A program made the position numbers and the translations under genes. Below the pieces are notes generated by a model. The model was not told where the DNA came from and ran no database searches. It saw only the letters and a list, made by a program, of their open reading frames with translations. Shown in pieces: positions 10,433 to 19,033 of a stretch of DNA of 64,000 nucleotides. Each line of letters opens with the position of its first letter. The stretch's first letter is position 1. The DNA comes from JAICYJ01 sp963737445 (GTDB lineage: Bacteria > Actinomycetota > Thermoleophilia > Gaiellales > JAICJC01): positions 372,001 to 436,000 of the forward strand of contig CAVTSO010000019.1 of NCBI GenBank assembly GCA_963737445.1, given 5' to 3'.

Positions 10433-11144
10433 CTACTCGTCGCCTGCGGGTGCCTCCGCCGGAGTCTCGCCGTCCGCGGCCTCGCCCTCGCCGGCCTCCT
10501 CGCCCTCGACGCCCTCCTCGCCCTCGACGCCCTCTTCGCCCTCCTCCGGCTCGAGCTCCTCCTCGGCGATGGGGGCAGCTGACGCGTGGCCAGCACGGTG
10601 CTCTCGGGGTCGTCCAGGAACGTCACGCCCTCGAGGCCGTCGACGTCGACGAGGCGCAGGGAGCCGCCGATCTCGAGCTCGCTGACGTCCACCACGATCT
10701 GCTCCGGGATCGCGGTCGGCAGCACCGAGATGTTCAGCTCATGGGTGGGCTGGCTGAGCACGCCGCCCATGTCGACGCCGTGCGGAATGCCCTCGATGTG
10801 GACGCGCACGACCGTGTTGATCGGCTGGTCGAGCCGCACCTCGTGGAAGTCGATGTGGATCACGCGGTCGCGGACCGGGTCGAGCTGCATGTCCTTGATC
10901 ACGACGGGGTGCGTCTTGCCGGCCCCGTCGATGGTGAGGTCGATGATGCGCGTGGGTGCCGCCCGAACCGGACACGGCCGTGCGCAGGTCGCGCGCACCG
11001 ACGGCGATCGCCGTGGGCGCCTTCGCTGCCGCTCTTCGACGTGTAGAGGACGCCGGGGATGTCGCCGGCTGTGCCCGCAGCGCCCGCGCAAGCTTCCCGC
11101 CGCGCTCCTCCCGCGAGCGCACCTCGTAGTTTTACATCAGCCAT
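10433..11144 (-). CDS. rplY: Ribosomal protein bL25, Ctc form (frameshifted)
   Basis: Binds 5S rRNA in the large ribosomal subunit; the long Ctc form also carries a TL5-type C-terminal domain. The ATG at 11144 has a good ribosome site (AGGGAG, seven bases upstream). MADVKLRGALAGGAR and GDIPGVLYTSKSG are the L25 N-terminal part; after shifts near 11000-11100 the frame continues THPVVIKDMQLDPVRDRVIHIDFHEVRLD, the L25 core, and HIEGIPHGVDMGGVLSQPTHELNI, the TL5 domain. After a shift near 10580 the protein ends in a very acidic tail (EEELEPEEGEEGVEGEEG ... PAGDE) partly built by an 18-bp tandem repeat at 10507-10542. Acidic tails of this kind are common in actinobacterial L25. Confidence 0.93.
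10507..10542 (-). repeat. 18-bp tandem repeat (x2) in the rplY acidic tail
   Basis: Two adjacent 18-bp copies, 10507-10524 and 10525-10542, differ at one base (c/t at the eleventh position). On the minus strand each encodes a hexapeptide of the form EGVEGE. Slippage at this tract probably lengthens or shortens the acidic tail of bL25. Confidence 0.85.
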
Positions 11145-11177
11145 CGATCGCTCCCTGGTACCGTGACGAGCCGGCGC

Positions 11178-12189
11178 CTAGAACAGCTGGTTTCCGCCGT
11201 GGAACAGGCCTGACACCGAGTCGTCGTTGAAGACGTTGGAGATGGTATCAGCCAGAATCGGCGCAACCGACAGCACCCGCACCTTGTCGGGCCGCTCGAC
11301 GGCGTTCGATGGGGATGGTGTCGGTCACCACCACCTGCTTGAAGACGGACGCCTCGAGGGTCTCGAGCGCCGGCCCGGAGAAGACCGCATGGGTGGCGCA
11401 GGCGTAGACCTCGGTGGCGCCGTGCTCGATCAGCGCCTCGCCGCCGGCGCAGAGCGTGCCGGCCGTGTCGATGATGTCGTCGATCACGACGCAGACCTTG
11501 TCGCGCACGCGGCCGATCACGTTGGTCACCTCGGCCACCTGCTGCTCGGGGCGCTCCTTGGTGATCAGCGCGAAGCCGGAGCCCAGCATCTCGGAGAACT
11601 TCTTGGCCAGCTTGGCGCGGCCGGCGTCGCCGGACGACGACCACGATGTCGTCGGGTCGGGACGTCGCCCACCACCAGCTTGAAGTGGTCGGCGAGCAGC
11701 GGCACCGAGGTCATGTGGTCGACCGGGATCTTGAAGAAGCCCTGCAGCTGGCCCGCGTGCAGGTCCATCGTCAGCACCCGGTCGGCGCCGGCGGCCTCGA
11801 TCATGTCGGCCACGAGCTTCGACGTGATCGGCTCGCGCGGCGCGCTCTTCTTGTCCTGCCGCGAGTAGGGGTACCAGGGCATCACGGCGGTGATCCGCTT
11901 GGCCGACGCCAGGCGGGCCGCGTTGATCATGATCAGGAGCTCCATCAGCGAGTCGTTGGTCGGCGACGAGCAGGACTGCACGATGAACATGTCGGCGCCG
12001 CGGATCGACTCCTCGTAGCGCACGTAGACCTCGCCGTTGGTGAAGGTCTTGAGCGTGGCCCGGCCCAGCTCGATGCCGAGGTGCTCGGCGATCTTGCGCG
12101 CCCAGCTCCGGGTTGGAGCGGCCGCTGAACAGCATCAGCCGCTTGTGCGGCGCCCGCTCCATCCAGGTCGCGTGCGGGGAGTCGCTCAC
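11178..12189 (-). CDS. prs: Ribose-phosphate pyrophosphokinase (frameshifted)
   Basis: Makes PRPP from ribose 5-phosphate and ATP for nucleotide, histidine and tryptophan synthesis. Motifs: RLMLFSGRSNPEL at the N-terminus, GEVYVRYEESIRGADMFIVQS, PWYPYSRQDKK (ATP-binding flexible region), the signature DLHAGQLQGFF, and CVVIDDIIDTAGTL, the PRPP-binding loop; the end reads VFNDDSVSGLF. At least three indels (about 12107, 11640-11670, 11300). One at 12107 is an extra G between ELA and RKIAEHLG. The start is not decidable: GTG 12189 (used here), ATG 12162 and ATG 12264, the last overlapping glmU by 29 bases, are all in frame. No strong ribosome site marks any of them. It follows glmU, with rplY next. 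Confidence 0.93.
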
Positions 12190-12235
12190 CGCCGGGGCGC
12201 TGCCCGGAACGGTGGCGAACAGCGGTATCGGCGAC

Positions 12236-13575
12236 TCAACGCTGACGGCGCTTTCGGCGTCCATATCCTTCGATGTTGGTCTGCTTGGCACGGGCCACTC
12301 CCAGCGCGTCGGGTGGGATGTCGTTGGTGATGACCGATCCGGCGCCCGTCCAGGCACCGTCACCGATCGTGACCGGGGCGACGAAGACATTATCGAGAGC
12401 TGGTGTGGACGTCCCTGCCGATGGTGGTGCGCTGCTTCTCGTTGCCGTCGTAGTTGGCGGTGATCGCGCCCGCCCCGATGTTGCTACCCGGCGCCGACGT
12501 CGGCGTCCCCGATGTAGGACAGGTGCGGCACCTTCGCGCCTTCCCCGATCACCGAGTTCTTGATCTCAACGTAGGTGCCCGCCTTGGCGCCGTCCATCAG
12601 GGTCGCGCCCGGGCGAAGGTAGCAGAACGGGCCGACCAGGGCATCGTCGCCCGATGGTGGCGTCGACCGCCACGGCGTGCGGGCCCACCTGCGCGCCGGC
12701 ACCGACGCGGGTGGCGCCGCGCAGCACGGTGAACGGGTGCACGGTCGCATCGGCCTCGATCTCGACCCCGGGCATCGATGAACGTGCTGGCGGGATCGAC
12801 GATGCGTGACGCCGGCAAGCATGTGGCCGCGGTTGATCCGGGCCCGCAGCTCGGCGTCGGCCTCGGCCAGGTCGACCCGGGTGTTGACGCCCTTGGCCAC
12901 CAGCGGATCGTCGTGGCGGTGGGCGTGCACGACCTCGCCGTCGCCGGCCAGGATCGCGACGATGTCGGTCAGGTACAGCTCGCCCTGGTCGTTGTGGTCG
13001 GTGACCCGGTCGAGCGCCGACCACAGCCGGTCGCTGCGGACGACGTAGTACCCGCCGTTCACCTCGCGCAGCGCGCGCTGGGCGTCATCGGCGTCGCGGA
13101 GCTCGACGATCGCCTCCACGGCTCCCCCGCTCCCGCGCGCGATCCGCCCGAAGTCGCCGCCGATCGTCTCGGTGCGGTCGAACGTGAGCAGCGTGGCCGC
13201 GGCGCCGGCCTCACGGTGCGCCGCCACCATCGCCAGCAGGGTCTCCGCCTCGACCAGCGGGTGGTCGGCGTTCATGATCAGCACGTCGCCGGCAAAGCCG
13301 GACAGCGCCTCGCGGCCGGCCAGGACGGCATCGCCGGTGCCGCGCGCGCTGTGCTGGACGGCGGTCGACGCCCATCCGGGCACGAGCGCGTCCAGCTCCG
13401 GCTGATCGGGCGGGACGATCACCACGGCCGGGTCCGCCCCCAGCGGCTCAACCGCAGCCAGCGACCAGCCCAGCAGCGGACGGCCGCAGGCGGTGTGCAG
13501 CAGCTTGGGCAGGCGCGACTTCATGCGCGTGCCCTTGCCGGCGGCGAGGACGAGGCAGGCGAGCGGTTGGGTCAT
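12236..13575 (-). CDS. glmU: GlmU bifunctional UDP-GlcNAc pyrophosphorylase/acetyltransferase (frameshifted)
   Basis: Acetylates glucosamine-1-phosphate and transfers UMP to form UDP-GlcNAc for peptidoglycan. N-terminal uridylyltransferase: LVLAAGKGTRMKSRLPKLLH with the GxGTxM loop, HSARGTGDAVLAG, and GVNTRVDLAEADAELR. The C-terminal left-handed beta-helix is spread over several frames: PFTVLRGATRVGAGAQVGPHAV, GPFCYLRPGATL, KAGTYVEIKNSVIGEGAKVPHLSYIGDADVGAG, then ITANYDGNEKQRTTIG and APVTIGDGAWTGAGSVIT with the acetyl-CoA site. Five indels fall between 12397 and 12810; nearly all are extra single bases. The ATG at 13575 is only 18 bases from the end of tRNA-Gln, so it is likely read on one transcript with the tRNA. 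Confidence 0.95.
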
Positions 13576-13593
13576 TTCACTCAAAAGGGGAGA

Positions 13594-13664
13594 CTGGGGC
13601 GCCTGGATTCGAACCAGGGGTCGCGGGACCAAAACCCGCTGCCTTACCACTTGGCCACGCCCCA
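13594..13664 (-). tRNA. tRNA-Gln (anticodon TTG)
   Basis: Full cloverleaf on the minus strand. The acceptor stem TGGGGCG pairs perfectly with CGCCCCA, the anticodon stem GCGGG/CCCGC encloses the seven-base loop TTTTGGT with anticodon TTG, and the T stem CCTGG/CCAGG encloses TTCGAAT. The discriminator base is G; CCA is not encoded. Confidence 0.97.
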
Positions 13665-13691
13665 TCGCCGTGCGGTCAGGCAACCACCACG

Positions 13692-13697
13692 AGTATA
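13692..13697 (-). promoter_or_regulatory. Probable -10 box (TATACT) for tRNA-Gln/glmU
   Basis: TATACT on the minus strand, 27 bases before the tRNA 5' end. It is a near-consensus -10 hexamer; no good TTGACA-like -35 is seen at the expected distance. It would start a transcript covering tRNA-Gln and glmU. Confidence 0.5.
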
Positions 13698-13710
13698 GGG
13701 GTCGGGATTT

Positions 13711-14088
13711 CTAGGTGCGTCGCAGATCGCCGAGCAGGACCAGCACCATGATCACGAGCAGGAGCGCCCCCACGATCGCGGCGAAGAAGAACAGCCCGAA
13801 GATGGCCGGCACCACGATTCCCGCGACCGCCTGTGACATGGCCACCACCCACAGCGGCCGGCGCGCGGCGGGCGGCACCCGGCGGCGCAGGTAGAGGTAC
13901 GTCAGCACCGCGAGCACGCCCACCAGCCACATCAGCCTGAAGCCGACGTGCCAGGCGAACGCGGCCTCGACGAATCCGACCACCACGGCGATGCGGATGC
14001 TGTTGTCGCGCAGCCAGCGGACCGGGCTGCGCCGCCTCGGCTTCTGCTCGAGGGTGACCTGGTCGCTTGAGAGGTTCCATTCGGCCAT
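13711..14088 (-). CDS. Small polytopic membrane protein, unknown function
   Basis: 125 residues, no recognised family. A charged N-terminus (MAEWNLSSDQVTLEQKPRRRSP) is followed by about four hydrophobic segments: near residues 30-48 and 50-66, a gap with an Arg-rich cytosolic loop (YLRRRVPPAARRP), then 78-96 and 97-120, ending GDLRRT. The arrangement suggests both termini in the cytosol. It starts 9 bp after the ispE stop and is probably the last gene of the metG-tatD-eamA-ksgA-ispE transcription unit. Confidence 0.75.
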   Translation of the reverse strand: MAEWNLSSDQVTLEQKPRRRSPVRWLRDNSIRIAVVVGFVEAAFAWHVGFRLMWLVGVLAVLTYLYLRRRVPPAARRPLWVVAMSQAVAGIVVPAIFGLFFFAAIVGALLLVIMVLVLLGDLRRT

Positions 14089-14097
14089 GGCCCAATT

Positions 14098-14880
14098 CTA
14101 CACGGGCGACGTGGCGATCGAGCCCGGAATCTGCGCCCCCGCCGCCTCGGCGGCGGCGCGGTCACCGAACAGGCCGAACACGGTGGGGCCGCTGCCCGAG
14201 ACGGCTGCGGTCAGTGCGCCGGCCGCGCGCACGGACGCGAGCGCGTCCGCGATCCCCGGACACAGCTCGATCGCCGCCGGCTCCAGGTCGTTCGCCACCA
14301 GCCCGGCGACGTCGGCCGCCGAGCGAACCGTGTGCACGCCCCGGATCAGGTCACCGCGCACGGCCGGATAGACCTCGTTCGGCTGCGCCCGCGCGTAGAC
14401 GTCGGCCGCCGACAGCCGCTCCTGCGACGGCACCAGCAGCACCCCGAAGCTGCGGGGAAACTCCGGCAGCGGCTGCAGCACGTCCCCGCGGCCCGTGCCC
14501 AGCGCCACCTCCAGGCCCGAGAGGAAGAAGGGCACGTCGGAGCCGAGCGATCGGGCGATCGCGTACAGCTCGCCCACCGGCCGGCGTCCGCGCAGCGCGC
14601 GCAGCACCGCGGCCGCGTCGGACGAGCCGCCGCCGAGGCCGGCCGCCACCGGGATGCGCTTGTCCAACATCACCCGCCGCGTCTCGCCCAGCGCCTCCAG
14701 GGCACGGGTGATCAGCGTGTCCGGGAACCCCTCGACGCTGGTCGCCGGGGCCGGGTGCAGCTCGATCGTGTCGCGCAGGTCGACGGCAACGAACAGCGTG
14801 GCGAGCCGGTGGAAGCCGTCGTCGCGGAGCGGGCCCACCCGCAGGCAGAGGTTGATCTTTGCAGGGGCGGTCAGGATCAC
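14098..14880 (-). CDS. ispE: 4-diphosphocytidyl-2-C-methyl-D-erythritol kinase
   Basis: Phosphorylates CDP-methylerythritol in the non-mevalonate (MEP) isoprenoid pathway. 260 residues, a GHMP kinase: APAKINLCLRVG at the N-terminus with the conserved lysine, the ATP loop PVAAGLGGGSSDAAA near residues 77-91, SDVPFFLSG, and the C-terminal GHMP motif AAVSGSGPTVFGLF. The start is the GTG at 14880, which overlaps the ksgA stop as GTGA. The ksgA-ispE pair is a standard actinobacterial arrangement. Intact, in contrast to genes below 13 kb. Confidence 0.97.
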   Translation of the reverse strand: MILTAPAKINLCLRVGPLRDDGFHRLATLFVAVDLRDTIELHPAPATSVEGFPDTLITRALEALGETRRVMLDKRIPVAAGLGGGSSDAAAVLRALRGRRPVGELYAIARSLGSDVPFFLSGLEVALGTGRGDVLQPLPEFPRSFGVLLVPSQERLSAADVYARAQPNEVYPAVRGDLIRGVHTVRSAADVAGLVANDLEPAAIELCPGIADALASVRAAGALTAAVSGSGPTVFGLFGDRAAAEAAGAQIPGSIATSPV

Positions 14881-15647
14881 AGCAGCTCCAGGAACTGCTC
14901 CGGCGCCAGCTGCTCGGCCCGCAGCCCGGCCAGGTCCGCGGGCGCCTCCATGCCGGCCAGCCGCAGCGAGTTCCCAAGCCGCTTGCGGCGGTGGGCGAAC
15001 GCGGCGTGCACCACCTGCGACAGCCGCGGCCAGTCCGGCCCGGCGGCGATCGCGGAGCGCCGTTCGAACGCGACCAGCGCCGAGTCGACGCGCGGCACCG
15101 GCGTGAACACGTTGCGCGACACGGGGCGCATCGCCAGCCGCGAGCAGGACAGCTGCACCAGCACGGAGACGGCGCCGTAGGCCTTGCCGGCGGGAGCGGC
15201 GAACAGCCGGTCGGCGATCTCGCGCTGCACCATCACGCAGAACCGCTCGCAGACGGGCAGGGCGTCCATGATCACCGGCGTCGCCACGCTGTAGGGCAGG
15301 TTGGCGACCATCGCCGCCGGCGTGGGTCGAAGCGACGCGAAGTCGACGCGCATGGCGTCGGCGAACAGCAGCCGCACATTGTCCACGCCGTCCAGCGTGA
15401 TCGCCAGCGCCGGCTGCAGCCGGCGATCGATCTCGATCGCATGCACGAGCCGGGTGCGCTCCGCCAGCCAGCGCGTCAGCACACCGAGCCCCGGCCCCAC
15501 CTCCAACACCACGTCGTCGTCGCGCAGCGGCGCAACCGAGCCGATCATACGCAGCACGTTGTCATCGATCAGGAAGTTCTGGCCGAGGTCGCGGTTGGGC
15601 GTGATGCCGAGCTCGCGCAGCCGGGCGATGGAGGCCTGCTTGCTCAC
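14877..15647 (-). CDS. rsmA: 16S rRNA dimethyladenosine transferase KsgA/RsmA
   Basis: Dimethylates two adjacent adenines near the 3' end of 16S rRNA during small-subunit maturation. 256 residues from the GTG at 15647. Motifs: DLGQNFLIDDNVL, the SAM-binding VLEVGPGLGVLT, the catalytic NLPYSVATPVI motif (NxPY), and VFTPVPRVDSALVAF. An upstream in-frame open region exists, but the family alignment places the start at VSKQASIARLRELG. It is 7 bp from the EamA transporter stop and overlaps ispE by 4 bp. Confidence 0.97.
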   Translation of the reverse strand: MSKQASIARLRELGITPNRDLGQNFLIDDNVLRMIGSVAPLRDDDVVLEVGPGLGVLTRWLAERTRLVHAIEIDRRLQPALAITLDGVDNVRLLFADAMRVDFASLRPTPAAMVANLPYSVATPVIMDALPVCERFCVMVQREIADRLFAAPAGKAYGAVSVLVQLSCSRLAMRPVSRNVFTPVPRVDSALVAFERRSAIAAGPDWPRLSQVVHAAFAHRRKRLGNSLRLAGMEAPADLAGLRAEQLAPEQFLELL

Positions 15648-15654
15648 GGGCGGA

Positions 15655-16476
15655 TCATGCCAGCGCCACCATCGCGACCCCGCCCGCCACCACCGCGGCG
15701 CCCAGCACGGTGCGCGGGTCGGGCCTCCGCCACGCCACGGCCGCGGCCAGCAGCGGCGCCACCACGATGCTCGACTCGCGCACCGCCGAGACCGATGCGG
15801 CAGGGGCACGCTGCAGTGCCGCCAGCACCAGCGCGTAGGCCGCGAACATGCCGACGCCGGCCACCAGGGCGGAGCGGCCCACGGCCGCACGCAGCGCGGC
15901 GGTGCCGTCGCGGGACGCGACCCAGCCCGCATAGGCCAGCGCCGGCCACACCATCACCAGCTCCAGGTAGGGCACGGGCGAGGCGTAGCGGAGCCCGTGC
16001 TTGTCGACCAGCGTGTAGCCCGCGATCGACGCGGCCACGGTCAGAGCCAGCAGCACGCCGCGGCGCCCCGCCCGGTTGCGGCTTCTGGACACGATGCCGA
16101 TCCCGCCCGCGACAAGCAGCACGCCGGTCAGCTGCAGCGGCCCGGTGGCGACGCCGGTCATGATCGCCGCCGCCAGCACCAGCACTGGGGCGGCGCCGCG
16201 CGCGATAGGGTAGATCACCGAGACGTCGGCGCGGCGGTAGGCCGCCGCCAGCAACACGATGTAGGCCAGCTCCAGCACGGCCGACGCGGCCGCCCAGGCG
16301 GCGACACCCGCCTGCACGTCCCAGGTGGCGACGGCCAGCGGCAGCCCCACCGCGACCGAGGCCAGCATCGCGACGGCGGCGGCCGGCTGGGGGTCGCGGG
16401 CGCCCCCCACCAGCACGTTCCAGAGCGCATGCACCAGCGCCGCGGAGAGCGCCAGGGCCAGCGCGTCGGTGCTCAC
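15655..16476 (-). CDS. EamA/DMT-family transporter
   Basis: A ten-helix drug/metabolite-type permease of 273 residues in the inner membrane, made of two EamA repeats (about 1-130 and 145-273). Visible features are ALVHALWNVLVGGA in helix 1, AAYRRADVSVIYPIARGAAPV (the conserved end-of-repeat motif), and in repeat 2 LQRAPAASVSAVRESSIVVAPLLA. The substrate cannot be told from sequence. The GTG start overlaps the tatD stop by 4 bp. In many actinobacteria a resuscitation factor or cell-wall gene sits at this place between tatD and ksgA; here the transporter takes it. Confidence 0.85.
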   Translation of the reverse strand: MSTDALALALSAALVHALWNVLVGGARDPQPAAAVAMLASVAVGLPLAVATWDVQAGVAAWAAASAVLELAYIVLLAAAYRRADVSVIYPIARGAAPVLVLAAAIMTGVATGPLQLTGVLLVAGGIGIVSRSRNRAGRRGVLLALTVAASIAGYTLVDKHGLRYASPVPYLELVMVWPALAYAGWVASRDGTAALRAAVGRSALVAGVGMFAAYALVLAALQRAPAASVSAVRESSIVVAPLLAAAVAWRRPDPRTVLGAAVVAGGVAMVALA

Positions 16477-17195
16477 GGCAGCCCGAACACGCGCGCCGCG
16501 TTGCGCTCGATCAGCTCGCCCAGGGAGGCGGCGTCCACGCCGCGCAGGCCGGCCAGGAACGCCAGCGTGTGCAGCACGTTGGCCGGCGAGTTGGGGCGGC
16601 CGCGGAGCGGCACCGGGGCCAGGAACGGGCTGTCGGTCTCGGCCATCAGGAGGTCGTCCGGCACCTGCGCGGCGGCCTGCTGCAGCTCCACCGCCCTGGG
16701 GTACGTGACGTTGCCCGCGAACGACAGCAGGTAGCCTCGCGCCACGGCCTCGTCCAGCCGCTGCGGCGATGAGAAGCAGTGCAGCACCACGGGCACCCGC
16801 GCGCCCTCGAGCATCGGGAACGTCTCGTCGTCCGCGTCGCGGGTGTGGATCACGAGCGGCAGGCCCAGCTCGTTTGCCAGCTCGATCTGCGCGGCGAACA
16901 CGCGGCGCTGGTCTGGGGGCGGGGCGTTGTTGCGGTAGAAGTCGAGCCCGACCTCGCCCAGCGCGACCACCCTGGGACGGGCCAGCAGCGGCCGAACGGC
17001 CTCGACGTCGGCCTCCGCGGCCTCATGCGGGTGCCAGCCGACGATCGCCCAGACGCCGGGGTGGCGGGCGGCGAGGTCGACCGCCTGTTCGCGGCCGATC
17101 GTGAGGATGCGCTCGACGCCGGCGGCGGACGCCTCGTCCACCGCGGCGTCGGGGCCCTGCTCGCAGCGCTCGAGGTGCGCGTGAGTGTCGATCAC
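16473..17195 (-). CDS. tatD: TatD-family metal-dependent hydrolase (DNase)
   Basis: 240 residues. A TIM-barrel metallohydrolase, in other bacteria a 3'-5' exonuclease/DNase. Metal ligands are visible: DTHAHLE at the start (HxH), GEVGLDFYRN (Glu), PLVIHTRDAD (His), VVLHCFSS (His) and MAETDSPFLAP (Asp); the end reads IERNAARVFGLP. The GTG at 17195 overlaps the metG stop (GTGA). The metG-tatD pairing is conserved in many bacteria. Confidence 0.95.
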   Translation of the reverse strand: MIDTHAHLERCEQGPDAAVDEASAAGVERILTIGREQAVDLAARHPGVWAIVGWHPHEAAEADVEAVRPLLARPRVVALGEVGLDFYRNNAPPPDQRRVFAAQIELANELGLPLVIHTRDADDETFPMLEGARVPVVLHCFSSPQRLDEAVARGYLLSFAGNVTYPRAVELQQAAAQVPDDLLMAETDSPFLAPVPLRGRPNSPANVLHTLAFLAGLRGVDAASLGELIERNAARVFGLP

Positions 17196-18688
17196 GTCTC
17201 GACGCGCGGGAACAGCGGCTGGGGCTGGTGCACCTCGCTGCCGGGAGCGAGCGTCCCCAGCGCGGCCCGCTCCCACGTGATGCCGCCGGGGTCGCCGACG
17301 GCCGCCAGGATCTTCTCGGCGGAGGCCGGGATGTACGGATACAGCATCACGCCCAGCGACCGCACCGTGTCCGCCAGCGTGTAGAGCGCGTCGTCGAGCG
17401 CCCGCACCTGCTCGGGCTCGTCCGACCTGGCCAGCACCCAGGGCTGCTGCTCCTCCACGTAGCGGTTGGCCGAGCGGACCAGCTTCCAGATCTCCTCCAG
17501 CGCCCCCGACAGGTCGACGGCGTCCAGCCGCGCGGCCACCGACTCGTGCACCGGTGCGAGCGCGTTTCGGCCGTCCGGCACGCGGCCCTCGCGGTAGCGG
17601 ACGATCATGGCGGTGGCGCGCGACACCAGGTTGCCGAGGTCGTTCGCGAGCTCGCCCTCGTAGCGGCGGTGCAGGCCCTCCCAGGTGACGTCGCCGTCCT
17701 GGCCCCACTGCACCTCGCGCATCAGGTAGAAGCGCAGCGCGTCGGCGCCCAGCAGGTCGATCACCTCGAACGGGTCGATCACGTTGCCGAGCGTCTTGCT
17801 CATCTTCTGGCCGCCCGTCGTGAAGTAGCCGTGCACGAACAGGCCGCGGGGCGGCTCGTAGCCGGCCGCCAGCAGCATCGCCGGCCAGATGATGCCGTGC
17901 AGCCGTAGGATGTCCTTGGCCATCAGGTGCAGCGAGGTCGGCCAGAACTCGGACGTCACGTCGCGGCCGAGGCCGTACTCCTGGGCGGTGCGGTAGTTGA
18001 GCAGCGCGTCCACCCAGACGTAGATGGTCTGGCTCGGCTCCCACGGCACCGGGATCCCCCAGCTGACGGTGGCCCGGGTGAAGGAGACGTCCTCGAGCCC
18101 GCCGGCGATCATCGAGCGGGCCTCGTTGTAGCGGGCGCGGGGGCGCACGAAGTCGGGGTTGGCGTCGTACAGCTCCAATAGCCTCGGCGCCCACTTCGAG
18201 AGCGGGAAGAACCAGTTCTTCTCCTCCACCCACTCGACCGGGCGGTTGTGGATCGGGCACAGGTTGCCGGGCTGGATGAGGTCGCCCTCGGCGTAGAAGA
18301 CCTCGCAGGAGCTGCAGTAGAGGCCGGCGTAGGTGCCCTCGTAGAGGTCTCCGTCATCGTACAGGTGCTGGACGAAGTCCTGCACGCGGCGCTCGTGCTC
18401 CGGATCGGTGGTGCGGATGAAGAAGTCGTTCGACGACTCCATGGCGGTCGTCAGCCGACGGAAGCGCTCGGACACCTCGTCGCAGAACTGCTTGGGCGGC
18501 ATGCCGGCGGCCTCGGCGGCGCGGGCCACGTTGCCGCCGTGCTCGTCGGTGCCGGTCAGGAAGAAGACGTCCTCGCCGCGCTGGCGGTGGTGGCGGGCCA
18601 GGGCGTCCCCGGCCACTGTCGTGTACGCGTGCCCCAGATGCGGATCCGAGTTGACGTAGTAGATCGGTGTCGTGACAGAGAAGGCCAT
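17192..18688 (-). CDS. metG: Methionyl-tRNA synthetase
   Basis: Charges tRNA-Met. 498 residues: class I signature PHLGH at 17-20 (HIGH equivalent), FLTGTDEHG, a zinc-knuckle region with YCSSCEVFY and CPIHN, VWVDALLNY, the KMSKT loop (KMSKS equivalent), and a helical anticodon-binding domain (ANRYVEEQQPW). The C-terminal EMAP-like dimerisation/tRNA-binding domain is absent, as in other short forms. The ATG at 18688 opens the metG-tatD-eamA-ksgA-ispE-membrane protein unit; a TAGGAT 12 bases before the ATG may be its -10 box. Confidence 0.97.
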   Translation of the reverse strand: MAFSVTTPIYYVNSDPHLGHAYTTVAGDALARHHRQRGEDVFFLTGTDEHGGNVARAAEAAGMPPKQFCDEVSERFRRLTTAMESSNDFFIRTTDPEHERRVQDFVQHLYDDGDLYEGTYAGLYCSSCEVFYAEGDLIQPGNLCPIHNRPVEWVEEKNWFFPLSKWAPRLLELYDANPDFVRPRARYNEARSMIAGGLEDVSFTRATVSWGIPVPWEPSQTIYVWVDALLNYRTAQEYGLGRDVTSEFWPTSLHLMAKDILRLHGIIWPAMLLAAGYEPPRGLFVHGYFTTGGQKMSKTLGNVIDPFEVIDLLGADALRFYLMREVQWGQDGDVTWEGLHRRYEGELANDLGNLVSRATAMIVRYREGRVPDGRNALAPVHESVAARLDAVDLSGALEEIWKLVRSANRYVEEQQPWVLARSDEPEQVRALDDALYTLADTVRSLGVMLYPYIPASAEKILAAVGDPGGITWERAALGTLAPGSEVHQPQPLFPRVET

Positions 18689-19033
18689 GGCAGGCGCTGC
18701 ATCCTACCGGTGTGCCGACCGGCGGCGGAACCGTCGTTGGTCCGTTGTGACCGCCACATGACACCGAATCGTGCAACGAAGCTCACGCGGCGGTGACGAT
18801 CCCAGCGCCACCCGCAACGGTCACCATCGCGGCGCCGGCACGAACATCACGACCCTCGATCGCCAACCGCACAACCATACGGACTCCATCACGGGCCGGT
18901 GACGACCGGTCACGATCCCGTGCGGGACCGCCCACGGCGCCCGATCGGGTGTTTGACTCCGTTAAGAGCGCGGCAGGCGTTGCACAACTGGACAGGCGGC
19001 GTGACCCCTGACTGCGAACGCGTGACGAACCCG
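18689..19033. other. Intergenic region upstream of metG
   Basis: No convincing gene. It holds a possible metG -10 (TAGGAT, minus, about 18708-18713), a GTGAC-N5-GTCAC inverted repeat at about 18898-18912, and other GTGAC/GTCAC half-sites. An 8-bp inverted repeat CCCCTGAC (19005-19012) / GTCAGGGG (19033-19040) spans the rsmI stop codon and could be a weak terminator for rsmI, but there is no T tract. A 31-codon minus-strand open frame at 18783-18878 is not supported. Confidence 0.4.

Noticed and set aside
851..13575. Interpreting the broken genes as pseudogenes
   Set aside because: Essential genes (glmU, prs, rplY, pth) are hit along with the rest and their motifs are perfectly kept, so sequence error is far more likely than decay.
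18783..18878. 31-codon minus-strand frame (MVVRLAIEGRDV ...) in the metG upstream region
   Set aside because: No ribosome site or -10 box, no recognised similarity, and such short frames are expected by chance at this GC content.
18953..18985. TTGACT plus-strand promoter upstream of rsmI stop
   Set aside because: No -10 at a suitable distance and no plus-strand gene downstream.
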